Positions 16,767 to 26,385 of a stretch of 64,000 nt of DNA are shown here, in pieces (positions within the stretch are counted from its first letter, which is position 1; every line of letters starts with the position of its first letter). Source of the stretch: CAZQVA01 sp964596685 (GTDB lineage Bacteria > Chlamydiota > Chlamydiia > Chlamydiales > VFKH01). The position numbers and the translations under genes are program-made. Below the pieces are notes generated by a model that saw nothing but the letters and a program-made list of their open reading frames with translations, was not told the DNA's origin and made no database searches. The DNA lies in assembly GCA_964596685.1 (NCBI GenBank), contig CAZQVA010000005.1, positions 1 to 64,000 on the forward strand, read 5' to 3'.

Positions 16767-17191
16767 AACATCGCAACCACAGCTTTAAACTCGGCCGTAC
16801 AACCAGCCACCGTCGCTGCTTAATCGCCAACATGCTAAAAGCTCTGGTGCTCAAAGGACGCATCGAAACTACAGTAACGAAAGCAAAAGAATTGCGTCGT
16901 TATGCAGATCGCATGGTGACTTTGGCAAAAGAAGGAACACTTGCTTCACGCAGAGCTGCAATTGCTAAGATGATGATTCGTTATAACGAGCTAACTCCCA
17001 AAGAAGCTCGTCAAGCGAAACAAGGAGACAACTCAGCATTTAATGGCGACCGCTTAGTGATCGCCAAGCTATTTGATGAACTTGGCCCTCGCTTTAAAGA
17101 GCGCAATGGTGGGTACACACGTATCATTAAGGGAAATAATCGCGTTGGTGATAATGCCCAATTGTGCGTGATCGAATATCTAGCCAGCTAA
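16763..17191 (+). CDS. rplQ: 50S ribosomal protein L17
   Basis: Near the tunnel exit. 142 residues with MKHRNHSFKLGRTTSHRRCL and GRIETTVTKAKELRRYADRM. It overlaps rpoA by 4 bases and is followed 9 bases later by gap, the chlamydial arrangement. Confidence 0.97.
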   Translation: MKHRNHSFKLGRTTSHRRCLIANMLKALVLKGRIETTVTKAKELRRYADRMVTLAKEGTLASRRAAIAKMMIRYNELTPKEARQAKQGDNSAFNGDRLVIAKLFDELGPRFKERNGGYTRIIKGNNRVGDNAQLCVIEYLAS

Positions 17192-17200
17192 GAGTCACTT

Positions 17201-18235
17201 GTGGCAACGCGCATTCTTATCAATGGTTTTGGTCGTATCGGCAGATTAATTTGTCGATTGGCTCTGGATTATGATGATATTGAAGTTGTTGCCGTCAATG
17301 ATAGAGAGTCTGTGGAAAATCTAGCGTATCTATTACGCTATGATACACCGCACGGCTCTCCTCCTTTCTCTATTTCTCTCAGCAATCATTCACTTGCAAT
17401 TCAAACTTCAAAAAAGTTGCACACGATTCGCTTTTTTAATATGAGCGATATTGAACTTCTTTCTCATAAGGAGCTTGATATTGATGTCGTGATTGAAGCT
17501 ACTGGTGTTTTTACGACAAAGGAAGCATGCGCGCGCCATCTTGTAGCTGGTGCCAAACGCGTGATATTAACATCCCCTGTAAAGGGAGAGGCTATTCCTA
17601 CTTTTGTCATGGGTGTAAATCACCAAACATTTAATCCGCGCGAAGACTTCATCTATTCGAATGCATCGTGCACAACAAATTGCCTTGCATTGATTGCCCG
17701 AGTCCTGGTAGACTATTTTGGCATTGAGCTAGGTTTCATGACCACTGTACATGCAGTAACTGCAACTCAGTTCGTTGTGGATAAACCCTCTAAGCGTGAT
17801 TTTCGCGCTGGAAGAGCTGCTTTTTCTAATATCATTCCCTCCACAACAGGAGCGATTGAAGCCGTTGGAAATTGTTTGCCGGAATTAAAGGGGAAGTTGT
17901 CAGGAATGGCACTGCGTGTTCCAGTTCTTGATGGCTCGCTGCTTGATTTGACAGTGAAATTAGCGCGACAGGCACCCTATTGGGAAGTCTGTAAGGCGAT
18001 GAAAGAAGCTTCTGAAGGTTATCTTAAAGGGTTTCTTGGTTATACAGCTGATCCTGTGGTCTCGAGTGACTTTATCGGTTGCGAGCTCTCAGCAATTTTT
18101 GATGAGAAAGCAGGTTTAGCTCTTGACGGCGGGTTTTATAAACTGTTAGCGTGGTATGATAATGAAATGTCATATGCAGCCAGAGTTATTGATTTACTGC
18201 GTTATACAGTGAAAAAAGCATTAAAAAGTGAGTAA
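17201..18235 (+). CDS. gap: Glyceraldehyde-3-phosphate dehydrogenase
   Basis: Glycolytic oxidation of glyceraldehyde-3-phosphate with NAD. 344 residues from GTG 17201. The NAD-binding INGFGRIGRLICR is at residues 8-20, and the catalytic SNASCTTNC holds Cys157. Other family blocks: IIPSTTGAIEAVGNCLPELK and WYDNEMSYAARVIDL. It follows rplQ by 9 bases, so it is probably co-transcribed with the alpha operon. Codon use looks like its neighbours. Confidence 0.97.
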   Translation: MATRILINGFGRIGRLICRLALDYDDIEVVAVNDRESVENLAYLLRYDTPHGSPPFSISLSNHSLAIQTSKKLHTIRFFNMSDIELLSHKELDIDVVIEATGVFTTKEACARHLVAGAKRVILTSPVKGEAIPTFVMGVNHQTFNPREDFIYSNASCTTNCLALIARVLVDYFGIELGFMTTVHAVTATQFVVDKPSKRDFRAGRAAFSNIIPSTTGAIEAVGNCLPELKGKLSGMALRVPVLDGSLLDLTVKLARQAPYWEVCKAMKEASEGYLKGFLGYTADPVVSSDFIGCELSAIFDEKAGLALDGGFYKLLAWYDNEMSYAARVIDLLRYTVKKALKSE

Positions 18236-18237
18236 AC

Positions 18238-18951
18238 GTGCAATTTACTAGAGAACCGATTGTAGAAACAATCATCAGCGCCCGTGATGGACATAAGTTG
18301 ACTTTGAAAGGCAGCAAAGAGCATTCGGCTGAGGAGTTCATCGTAGATGCAGTAGAAGTGATTTCCTTTGGAACTGCACTTTTTTTCCGTTCCTTAGAGC
18401 CTTCTAAGCACTTTTTGCTACCTGTTTCTGATTATCAGATCGTTGAAACGCGCGAAGTTAGAATGACACTTAAGGCGGCTACTCCAGAACGTACTGTCAA
18501 GATTGGCACGCGTGAAAAATCAGTAAAAGAAACAAAAGAGACAAAACCTGCACGTGAGTCTAAATCAAAAGACTCCCGCAAGAAGGAAAAAGAAGCCTCT
18601 ATTGTTGATGAAACAAAAGACGAGGATAGTTCAGAAGAGCAACCTCAGGAAGAGAGCGCGCAAGACATACCTACTGAAGCTGCTGCTGAAAAGACAACAG
18701 ATAAGAAGAAAGACCGTCGCCGCAATCGCAAGAAAAAAGTGATTCGCGAAAAAGAGGAAGCTGCTGCAGCCGCAAGTGAAGGGCATCCGATTGAAGAGCG
18801 CCCTCCTGTTGTGCTCTTACCGCCTCCTACGACGTTAATTTCTGAAACATTGGCTCATTACAAGAATCAACCTGAGTTTAAGGGCGCCTTCGTTCAAGAA
18901 AAAGAGGTCGCACCAGCTCAAGAAGTGGAAGAAACACCTCAAGAAGATTAA
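18238..18951 (+). CDS. Charged low-complexity protein downstream of gap
   Basis: 237 residues from GTG 18238, two bases after gap. Residues 1-80 look folded (REPIVETIISARDGHKLTLK, SFGTALFFRSLEPSKHFLLP). Residues about 90-180 are Lys/Glu-rich and probably disordered, with a very basic KKDRRRNRKKKVIREKEEAA. A Pro-rich part (ERPPVVLLPPPTTL) and an acidic tail follow. Position matches the C. trachomatis gene CT504 next to gapA; orthology is inferred from position only. The basic patch might bind nucleic acid. Confidence 0.7.
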   Translation: MQFTREPIVETIISARDGHKLTLKGSKEHSAEEFIVDAVEVISFGTALFFRSLEPSKHFLLPVSDYQIVETREVRMTLKAATPERTVKIGTREKSVKETKETKPARESKSKDSRKKEKEASIVDETKDEDSSEEQPQEESAQDIPTEAAAEKTTDKKKDRRRNRKKKVIREKEEAAAAASEGHPIEERPPVVLLPPPTTLISETLAHYKNQPEFKGAFVQEKEVAPAQEVEETPQED

Positions 18952-18969
18952 ATCTTATCTTCTCTTACT

Positions 18970-19052
18970 GCTCGGGTGGTGGAATGGTAGACACAGGGGA
19001 CTTAAAATCCCCTGGCCGTAAGGCCGTGAAGGTTCGAGTCCTTTCCCGAGCA
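18970..19052 (+). tRNA. tRNA-Leu (UAA anticodon)
   Basis: An 83-base type II tRNA. Acceptor arms GCTCGGG and CCCGAGC pair perfectly and are followed by A. The anticodon loop reads CTTAAAA (anticodon TAA) between AGGGGA and TCCCCT. A long variable arm (GGCCGTAAGGCC) and GGTTCGAGTCC T-arm are present. CCA is not encoded. Confidence 0.96.
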
Positions 19053-19068
19053 TCCTAACAATAAATCC

Positions 19069-19115
19069 TAAAAAGACTTTCGCGAATTTAGTTTGGTGAA
19101 AGTCTTTTTTTTTTT
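19069..19115 (+). terminator. Rho-independent terminator after tRNA-Leu
   Basis: AAAAAGACTTTCGC pairs with GTGAAAGTCTTTTT around a ~12-base loop and runs into T11. It closes the ribosomal/gap/tRNA region. Confidence 0.88.
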
Positions 19116-19252
19116 GATCCAATTTTAAATCGAGCTCACGTTAGACACTCCTACCAGTCTTTTAGCGCTCGCATTACTTGAGATTGTTTTGTCGTAATGA
19201 AGAGTGTGTGCTAGAGTATCAGACTTCTTTCGAAATCACCTTTAGCGTCATG

Positions 19253-19726
19253 CTAGGTGCTGGCAGCAATAAAAAAATAGACGATCATAAGTATGCCAAT
19301 TGCAAGTTTGGCGATCATACCCACCATAGTCCCTAAGACAGTCCCGCATGAAGAGCGTGTTGCGCTGAGAACGCCTTGACCAACGAGTAATTCTGCAATA
19401 AGTACTCCTAGCAGTGGACCAAGGATTAAACCGATAATTCCAAAGAAAACTCCAATGAGCGCACCACAGATACCCCCAAGAATGCCCCAGCGCGTGGCAC
19501 CAAAGAATTTTGCTCCCATCGTACCACTCAAGATGTCGAGTGTTTGAGCTACAATCAAAAGGATGCCGAGCACGAGCAGAGTTTTACCTCCAATGGCACC
19601 GAGAGTAAGATAATTCAAAAGTGCACCTGAAAAGATAATTAGGGTTCCTGGAATAAAGGGGACGAGTGTTCCTAGTAGCCCTAAAGTCATTAGGAGTATA
19701 GTAAGAGTCCACCATAGTGTTTGCAT
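19253..19726 (-). CDS. DUF456 family membrane protein
   Basis: 157 residues, almost wholly hydrophobic with four to five membrane spans. It begins MQTLWWTLTILLMTLGLLGT and has the family pattern LVPFIPGTLIIFSGALLNYL. Glycine-rich repeats (GAKFFGATRWGILGGICGAL, GLILGPLLGVLIAELLVG) are typical of DUF456. The function is unknown. It stands alone on the minus strand, divergent from the next gene. Confidence 0.85.
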   Translation of the reverse strand: MQTLWWTLTILLMTLGLLGTLVPFIPGTLIIFSGALLNYLTLGAIGGKTLLVLGILLIVAQTLDILSGTMGAKFFGATRWGILGGICGALIGVFFGIIGLILGPLLGVLIAELLVGQGVLSATRSSCGTVLGTMVGMIAKLAIGILMIVYFFIAAST

Positions 19727-19743
19727 AGATGCACCGTAATATA

Positions 19744-19773
19744 TTGTTTTTAGTTTGAATATTATGGTATTAT
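19744..19773 (+). promoter_or_regulatory. Candidate promoter for the orphan gene at 19830
   Basis: TTGTTT and TATTAT are separated by 18 bases in an AT-rich stretch between two divergent genes. It gives a leader of about 50 bases. Confidence 0.35.
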
Positions 19774-19829
19774 AAGGGTCTTCTTGATTTTTATTAAGAT
19801 GTATTTAATGTTTTTAAAAACGTGGAACT

Positions 19830-20294
19830 ATGACAAGAATCAGCACTCAGCCTATTACTGTAAATGATTTGCAGCAAGCTTATCTGGACGCAACAAGAAA
19901 CCAGGGTCTTATTGCTTTTATTACTGCGTGTGCACACGGTGTGCCGCAAAAGATCGACAGTGTAAATTCAATGTTTAAAAGCCAACCCCTCTGGGAGCCT
20001 ATCAAACAGTCTTCAGGACACATCTCCTACAAACATCGCATTACCCATATTGTTGTTGGTTTTCAGGGGCATAATGGAGCGAAAAAGGATAATAATATTC
20101 ATTCCGCTATTTTAAAGGTTTTACGTGAATGTGTTCAAAAGCATGTGAACCTACTGGGCAATGAAATTTTCCAATATAAGCAGCATAGTTGGAAATCAGA
20201 ACCTGACTACGATGGATCCCTTAAGCGATACATCCAGTGGGAATTTGATCGCACACATCAAAATGTGAAGCCTTCCGATGAAAACTTGATCTGA
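19830..20294 (+). CDS. Hypothetical protein, family not recognised
   Basis: 154 residues. The N-terminus (MTRISTQPITVNDLQQ) is rich in Ser/Thr/Ile/Pro, as in type III secreted proteins. The rest is soluble, with no membrane span or cysteine motif (two short blocks: HRITHIVVGFQGHNG, SLKRYIQWEFDRTHQN). No Shine-Dalgarno of strength is seen before the ATG. A plausible promoter sits upstream. Could be a small effector or an orphan; not assigned. Confidence 0.6.
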   Translation: MTRISTQPITVNDLQQAYLDATRNQGLIAFITACAHGVPQKIDSVNSMFKSQPLWEPIKQSSGHISYKHRITHIVVGFQGHNGAKKDNNIHSAILKVLRECVQKHVNLLGNEIFQYKQHSWKSEPDYDGSLKRYIQWEFDRTHQNVKPSDENLI

Positions 20295-20404
20295 AAAAAC
20301 GTCTCTTGAGTCGAATCGCGTCAAATAAAATCGCCCACACATGCGTGTCTTTAAAATCCCATTTTTGAAGGCATTCTATTCCTTTTTAGTGTATTTTCTA
20401 GCGT

Positions 20405-22198
20405 ATGATTAGCAAGCAGACACTTGATACATTTCCTACGCAAGCGGGCGTTTATCTTATGAAAAATGAGCAAGGGCAAGTGCTTTATGTGGGGAAAGCA
20501 CGTCATCTGAAGCATCGCCTGCGTCAGTACTTTGTCAACTGTCAAGATACGCGTGCAAATATTCCTTTCCTCTTGCAACAGGTGGTCGAGGTGCAGACCA
20601 TCGTTGTCAATTCAGAAAAAGAAGCTCTAATGTTAGAGAGTGTCCTGATTAAGAAGCATCAGCCACGCTATAATATCTTGCTAAAGGATGATAAGAGTTA
20701 TCTCTATCTGCGGCTGACAGATGAAGTGTATCCACGCATTGAATTAGTAAGACAAAAAGGTGGATTTTCCGAGAAAGCCCATTACTTTGGTCCCTATCTC
20801 AACCGCAATAAAGCTGAGCAGTTGCTCTTTTTTCTCCAAAAGCACTTTCCCTTGCGACGGTGCAGTCAAGCGGAATTTGCTACGCGCAAACGCCCCTGCA
20901 TTCTTCATGAAATGCAGAGGTGCATTGCTCCCTGTGTCAAAAAGTGCACGGAACTAGAGTATGTCGAGGTGACAGAAGCGCTCATACACTTTATGAAAAC
21001 GCGGGGTAAAGAATGGATTGAGACAATGCGACGTGATATGGAAATAAAGGCCGAGCTTTTAGAATTTGAAGCTGCATCTCTGATTTTCAAGGAAATTGAA
21101 CAAATTAAAGATGTGTTAGAGCCGCAGTTTGTCATGAGTCATAAACAACGCGACTGTGATGTGATCGGTTTTTATCGCCAGGCTGAGCGCGGTATTATCG
21201 TGCAGCTTTCATTTCGAGGAGGGGTGCTTCTGGAGGCAAAAAATTTTCCCTTCGAAGGATCATTGCAGGATGAAGAAGAGATCATTAGCGCTTTCTTAAT
21301 GCAGCAAAATCTTCCTGAAGGTATTGAAATGATACTTCCTGGCACATCTTCAGAGGCTTTAAAAGAGATATTGCAGGAGCGTTCTGTGATGCTGACGCAC
21401 CCTAAAAGTGGAGAAAAGAGGCGATTTATAGAAATGGCTCAAAATAATGCGAAAGCTGCATTTGAACAATTGGGGAGTTATCGCCATGCAAAAGAACAGA
21501 CTTTACATGATATTAAAGAAGCTTTAGGACTTGATCACTACCCCGCAACTATTGAATGTTATGATACATCGCATCTATCTGGCTCTTTAATGGTTTCTGC
21601 AGCTGTTGCTTATGTCGATGGTGAATCTTTTAAAGAGCGCTATAGAAAATACGCACTCAAACATTCTTCAAGTAACGATTTAGACGCATTACAACAGGTT
21701 TTGGAGCGGCGTTGTCGGCAGCAGGTGCCATTGCCGTCATGTCTTCTCATCGATGGTGGAAGGCAGCATTTGCAAGTTGCCAGAAAGGTCTTAGATGCCC
21801 ATCAAATTATTGGTGTCGATTTGATTGCCATTGCTAAAGATGAACAGCGCCATGATAAGGGGCTGAGCCAAGAGCGTTTTTATATCAATGAATACACTGA
21901 ATATCGCCAACTTCCTGTTCACTCCTCAGCGCTCTTTTTGTTGCAACAAATCCGCGACGAAGCACATCGTGTCGCTATTCAATACCAGCGACTGCTTAGA
22001 ATCCATCGCATGACGGAATCGGCACTGGATCAGATTGAGGGGATTGGTCCCATCAAAAAAAAGCGCCTGCTCACACATTTCAAAAGTGTAGCTGCTTTGA
22101 AAAAAGCCTCGCTTGAAGAGATTCTTTCTGTTAAAGGGATCGCAAAAAAAGATGCAGAACGCCTTCTAGCCTTTTTCTCTCCCTTTGAGGAAGAGTAG
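20405..22198 (+). CDS. uvrC: Excinuclease ABC subunit C
   Basis: Makes both incisions in nucleotide excision repair. 597 residues, standard length. The GIY-YIG nuclease is at residues 14-33 (AGVYLMKNEQGQVLYVGKAR). The UvrB-binding UVR region is near 210-235. The RNase H-like second nuclease domain holds IECYDTSHLSG and LLIDGGRQHLQVA. C-terminal helix-hairpin-helix motifs are IEGIGPIKKKRLLTHF and SVKGIAKKDAERLL. Its 3' end overlaps the convergent 1343-residue gene by 33 bases. Confidence 0.97.
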   Translation: MISKQTLDTFPTQAGVYLMKNEQGQVLYVGKARHLKHRLRQYFVNCQDTRANIPFLLQQVVEVQTIVVNSEKEALMLESVLIKKHQPRYNILLKDDKSYLYLRLTDEVYPRIELVRQKGGFSEKAHYFGPYLNRNKAEQLLFFLQKHFPLRRCSQAEFATRKRPCILHEMQRCIAPCVKKCTELEYVEVTEALIHFMKTRGKEWIETMRRDMEIKAELLEFEAASLIFKEIEQIKDVLEPQFVMSHKQRDCDVIGFYRQAERGIIVQLSFRGGVLLEAKNFPFEGSLQDEEEIISAFLMQQNLPEGIEMILPGTSSEALKEILQERSVMLTHPKSGEKRRFIEMAQNNAKAAFEQLGSYRHAKEQTLHDIKEALGLDHYPATIECYDTSHLSGSLMVSAAVAYVDGESFKERYRKYALKHSSSNDLDALQQVLERRCRQQVPLPSCLLIDGGRQHLQVARKVLDAHQIIGVDLIAIAKDEQRHDKGLSQERFYINEYTEYRQLPVHSSALFLLQQIRDEAHRVAIQYQRLLRIHRMTESALDQIEGIGPIKKKRLLTHFKSVAALKKASLEEILSVKGIAKKDAERLLAFFSPFEEE

Positions 22199-25100
22199 TG
22201 CACTTTCTATTTCTTCAGCAATACTGCGGTCAGGGGCCGCAACTAATGCAGTGGCAAGGAGGTGTTCTAGGAAATCTGGAAAATTCGTTTGCTCATCTTT
22301 GCTTAAGCCTTTAAATAGAGGGTCAGAAAGCCATTCTTTACACTCCTCTAAAAGAGTATTGCCGCTTTTTTTAGGAAAACCAAGTGTCGAATAGAGCCAA
22401 AAAGAGGGGTCTTTAAAATGTCCGTATGAGGTGCCTTCGTGAAATTTCATGGCACAAGCGGCTTTCATAAGACTCCAGCGGAAACCTGTTTGCAAATGAA
22501 CATTGAGCAGGATGCATTTACTAATATGTTCGGCATATGTTTTGGGAGACTTATGAAGCCCATGAATCAATTTAGTAGCCCATTGGTCAAATAGTGAATT
22601 AATGAGTGTCTTCTGGCTATGTGGGAATGATGTAGATAATTGAAACATGAAGAGAAAGGCAACCTGGGTTTCGACTATAGTTGAGCAATTAGCTGCCGGT
22701 AAGACGGTTAGCATCTCTTGAGCGATTTGTGGAACGATGTCCATGGCGCATGGAAGCACATCCATGAAATATGCGTGAAATAATCTAATCCCTTCTGCGT
22801 TAGTCGGTGCCTGGTCAATCGTTTGAAGGATATGTAGAAGGCCTTCTAAATAGTGTTTTCGCAAAGGCAGCAAGCTTTCCCCAAGTTCTGGTAATGTCTC
22901 GTACATAAATAGGACTAAAAGTGTTTCAAGGTGCATTAGAGAGGATTGCAAGGAGTCGGTTGGCGTCGCTGATGTCTGCAAAAGACGTCCATTCTCATCT
23001 TTTTCAAACTTAATCGTTTTTAATAACATACTGCGCCATAGCAAGAGCTGCTTGGTTGCTAAAATCAGGAGCGGTAAAATTGAAGGGTGGTTGCGAAGAG
23101 GGGGACTAAATTTAATGATTATCCCCAAAACAGCCAGTTGTTCTCTTAGATAGCGACATACGACTGCCTGATGAAAGATATCAAAGGGTTTGATGGGATC
23201 GCGCGCAGAGTCCATGGAATTGCGATGTATGTCCTTTGTTAATTTAAGTGCTGTAGTCAGGAAAGTCTCAGCTATAGCATTTTCGCTATCCGTAGGAGTG
23301 GATATATAAAGAAAAAAATAGGTTTTGATAAGGGCAAGTTGAAGAGAATCTGTTGCTTCCTGGTGAGCCTGATATAAGGTGTGTGCATCAACGCGTTGAC
23401 GTATCTTTTCAAAGGCCTCCTTATCGGACTCATTGACGGTGGCATAGGTCACAAAACATCCAAAGGCATAAATCAAACGAGCGATCTTCTTAACGTTTTC
23501 TTCCATATCAGGAAACTTTTTAAGAAGTTGTACTTGCCATTGCTCATCTGCAAATAGGGAGCATAACTCATCATTTTCGGCCATTTTGATACGCATGATA
23601 TTTGCGTAAGTGATGCTGTTAAGAGAGCGCAATGCATTTTTCAATAAATCATCATAGAATGCTTTTGGAAGCTCCTGAAGTTGAGGATCGAGCAGTAGCA
23701 GCTTCATGAGTTGATAAAGCCAATATAAATCGTCGCGCTGCGCTTCTAATTGCAGCCCCCAAGCAATAGTGATCCATGCCTTAGTTAGATGTGTGGGTGA
23801 TGACATGTCGACGATCAGATTAAGCGCAGGTTCCGTTGTTGGTAGAGATGATCGCTGTGCGGCCATGATGTGCTGCTGTGCATGATTCGATTGCCACTCA
23901 TCCATAGACAGATTTTGTGTCTGCCATGCGTAGGCGAACTTTAACGAAAATAGTAGACAGCATTGGTAGGGCAAGGGTGTACAAAAGCGATTGAGATAGT
24001 CGGTGTAGAGCTGTGTTAGAGCTTTTAAAACTTCAACAGACAAACCGGAAGACGCATGTAAATCGATTAATGTAAAGAATAGAGCAGCTAGAATGGGGTG
24101 TTTGTCAACATCGTGGAGGGTTTTAAAATTTTCTGTTAGTGCTTCTACTTCGCTTATATGTAAGATGTGTTGAGGTTGACTCCACTGACGACAATGAAGA
24201 AACCAGCGCTTATGGGGAGCGAGTTCCAGTTGTGGATCATTTAAATTGAGGGCCACTAGATCACCAGCGAGTGTTTTTACATTTTGTAAAATCAGGAGTT
24301 GGCGCTTTTGAAGTGGTGCAATTGGTTCAGTCAATTGATTGGCAAGATAAAGGATATCGGTGAGTGGTGGAAAGGCATCTGTTGTCCATTCCATGTGCCA
24401 TAAACGCGAGATTTCGTTGTGGATCCATTGGCGAGCTGTACCTTGTAGGACATGAGGTAGTTCGCCTTGTTGGCGAATAAGCGAAAGAAGGAGCGCCTCT
24501 GGTTTTACAAATGAGTGACCAGCAGTCTTTAGAGCCTCAAATAATTGAGGGTCAAAATGGGAACTTGCAAGTGTATCGAGCAGCTCTTTTTCGCTCTTCC
24601 TGTTAATCCACGTGCGATGCAAGTGATCTGAAAAAACTGTCTTGCTTTCTTCGGGGCATAGCTCTTGCAGACGAGTGCGCTGTGAAACAAACTCATCCCA
24701 GCAAAGAGTTGTCAGTGCGCTGTTGAGGGATGTAACAGTGAAAAGATGTTTGATTTGTCGATCAGATAGTTTTAATGAGAGTAAATACTCAAGATCGTTT
24801 AGGGTTAAAACGGGAGTTTTGAGAGTTAGTAGTCCCGCCCACCAATTTGAAAGAGTAATTTTAGAAGAGCGCAGCGCTTCGCCAAACCACCAGGCTTTGT
24901 CTTTAAGATCTTTCCAGATCTCTTTAGGGTCTTTATGACATTTCCAAAGGGAGTCATTGGCCCAAACATGTCCTTGAATTGCTAATTCTTCAAAATAGCG
25001 CACCTGATGGTAGAGTTCACAGTGGAGTTTAAGGGTAGCAGTGGCGCGTTTGGTGATTGTGGTTTGAGGAGCAGGTGTAAAAAAGAGATTGACTGCAGTC

Positions 25101-26197
25101 TTTAGTTCTTCCGGAAGGCCGTTATAGAGTTCTTTTAAGGCATTACAAGCGGTTGCATGCTGGTCCTTGCGAAGATTTTGAATCCATTGAGGAATTGCCT
25201 GTAATAATGCCTTTTGCGCCTCTAAATCCGTTCTTAAAATCGCTTTATCAAGGTGTGTGACAAGAGTTCCATTATCTTGCATGAGAGCAACAGCGGCGAA
25301 AATCGTGCCTTTTGAGCGAGGATGCGCAGAGAGTGCTTTTGCAAGAGGCCATTTTAGGCGGTTTGCAAGGGCAACAAAAGCAGCTGCATTATTGGGAGTG
25401 CAAGCGCAGCTTAATTCTGCTAGTGAATTAAGTAGCTGCGGACGAGAGTCTTCTTTTACAATCTTTGTCAGTTCCGCCAACAGGTCAAGTTCATCATCCG
25501 TCAAAGATAATTCAATCAGGGTTCTCTCAAAGGCAATGCCTAACGCGGGTAAGGGACGTTTTTGATAAGCATTGAAAAGGGCGCATGCAAGTCGCTCTGA
25601 AGGTTGTAACTGAATCGTCAATGCTTCTTTAAGAAAGTCGCTATCTTCAGTATCCAGCTTTGGTGGGGTAAGTCGTACCAAGGCTAATGTTTCTTCAACT
25701 GTAGCATCGTCATGCTCTGCAATGCATTCTGAAAGATAAGAGAGGGAGCAGTTCTCCGTCCATGCCTCTAGCTTTTCAGATAAGGAGCGTGCATTTCCAA
25801 TAGTCACTTGGTAGTTTTTTCCATTGACTACAACGCTCAAACGCCCATTTTTAGCCACTAAATAAGGGCGAGGCTCTTCTAGTGTTTTGTATTGGTAAGC
25901 GTATAAATAAAGGTCTAAAAAAGCAGCAGGATTTGAGCCATATTCCCAATTCAATTTGATCAAGTGTTGGATCAGGTCTTTTTTAGGATAGTTAGGGGAG
26001 TAAGAAAGGAGCGTTTCTTGCTGCCCCTCTTCCCGAAATGCCGCAGGCAATTGAATCTCGATAGTCTCTCGAGCCATCTTTATAGATCCACCAATTGCAG
26101 CAATGGCCGCCTCTATCAGTGTCAGGGTAAGAGGCTTAAGAGTTTTTTTTGCTCTCTCTGCAGAGGATGCATGGGGGGAAGATATAGGTGTACTCAT
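22166..26197 (-). CDS. Very large orphan protein, helical
   Basis: 1343 residues, no recognised domain. The N-terminus MSTPISSPHASSAERAKK is Ser/Pro-rich and matches the start of the 1506-residue protein at 60 kb (MSxxISSP), a possible type III secretion signal. Residues 20-130 may be a small alpha/beta domain (PYLVAKNGRLSVVVNGKNYQ). The remainder is Leu-rich amphipathic helix throughout, like an irregular HEAT/TPR-type solenoid. No transmembrane segment is clear. It converges on uvrC with a 33-base overlap. An effector or a structural scaffold is possible; function unknown. Confidence 0.75.
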   Translation of the reverse strand: MSTPISSPHASSAERAKKTLKPLTLTLIEAAIAAIGGSIKMARETIEIQLPAAFREEGQQETLLSYSPNYPKKDLIQHLIKLNWEYGSNPAAFLDLYLYAYQYKTLEEPRPYLVAKNGRLSVVVNGKNYQVTIGNARSLSEKLEAWTENCSLSYLSECIAEHDDATVEETLALVRLTPPKLDTEDSDFLKEALTIQLQPSERLACALFNAYQKRPLPALGIAFERTLIELSLTDDELDLLAELTKIVKEDSRPQLLNSLAELSCACTPNNAAAFVALANRLKWPLAKALSAHPRSKGTIFAAVALMQDNGTLVTHLDKAILRTDLEAQKALLQAIPQWIQNLRKDQHATACNALKELYNGLPEELKTAVNLFFTPAPQTTITKRATATLKLHCELYHQVRYFEELAIQGHVWANDSLWKCHKDPKEIWKDLKDKAWWFGEALRSSKITLSNWWAGLLTLKTPVLTLNDLEYLLSLKLSDRQIKHLFTVTSLNSALTTLCWDEFVSQRTRLQELCPEESKTVFSDHLHRTWINRKSEKELLDTLASSHFDPQLFEALKTAGHSFVKPEALLLSLIRQQGELPHVLQGTARQWIHNEISRLWHMEWTTDAFPPLTDILYLANQLTEPIAPLQKRQLLILQNVKTLAGDLVALNLNDPQLELAPHKRWFLHCRQWSQPQHILHISEVEALTENFKTLHDVDKHPILAALFFTLIDLHASSGLSVEVLKALTQLYTDYLNRFCTPLPYQCCLLFSLKFAYAWQTQNLSMDEWQSNHAQQHIMAAQRSSLPTTEPALNLIVDMSSPTHLTKAWITIAWGLQLEAQRDDLYWLYQLMKLLLLDPQLQELPKAFYDDLLKNALRSLNSITYANIMRIKMAENDELCSLFADEQWQVQLLKKFPDMEENVKKIARLIYAFGCFVTYATVNESDKEAFEKIRQRVDAHTLYQAHQEATDSLQLALIKTYFFLYISTPTDSENAIAETFLTTALKLTKDIHRNSMDSARDPIKPFDIFHQAVVCRYLREQLAVLGIIIKFSPPLRNHPSILPLLILATKQLLLWRSMLLKTIKFEKDENGRLLQTSATPTDSLQSSLMHLETLLVLFMYETLPELGESLLPLRKHYLEGLLHILQTIDQAPTNAEGIRLFHAYFMDVLPCAMDIVPQIAQEMLTVLPAANCSTIVETQVAFLFMFQLSTSFPHSQKTLINSLFDQWATKLIHGLHKSPKTYAEHISKCILLNVHLQTGFRWSLMKAACAMKFHEGTSYGHFKDPSFWLYSTLGFPKKSGNTLLEECKEWLSDPLFKGLSKDEQTNFPDFLEHLLATALVAAPDRSIAEEIESALLFLKGREKG

Positions 26198-26385
26198 GGC
26201 TGTCTATTTTACAATAAGTGCAAAATACAACGAAATAATAAATGAATGGATATTACTTATAAATTATTGGAACAGATGGCTGACTGTAAAAAGAAAATAT
26301 TGTTTGATGTTTTTTCGCGAAGAGAATATGAGTGAAATGAAGAGGGAGGTCCTTCTTCAAATACATAAACAAATGAGGAAATAAC

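Noticed and set aside
24642..24938. 98-codon plus-strand ORF inside the 1343-residue gene
   Set aside because: It is antisense to a long coherent coding frame and has no own start signals.
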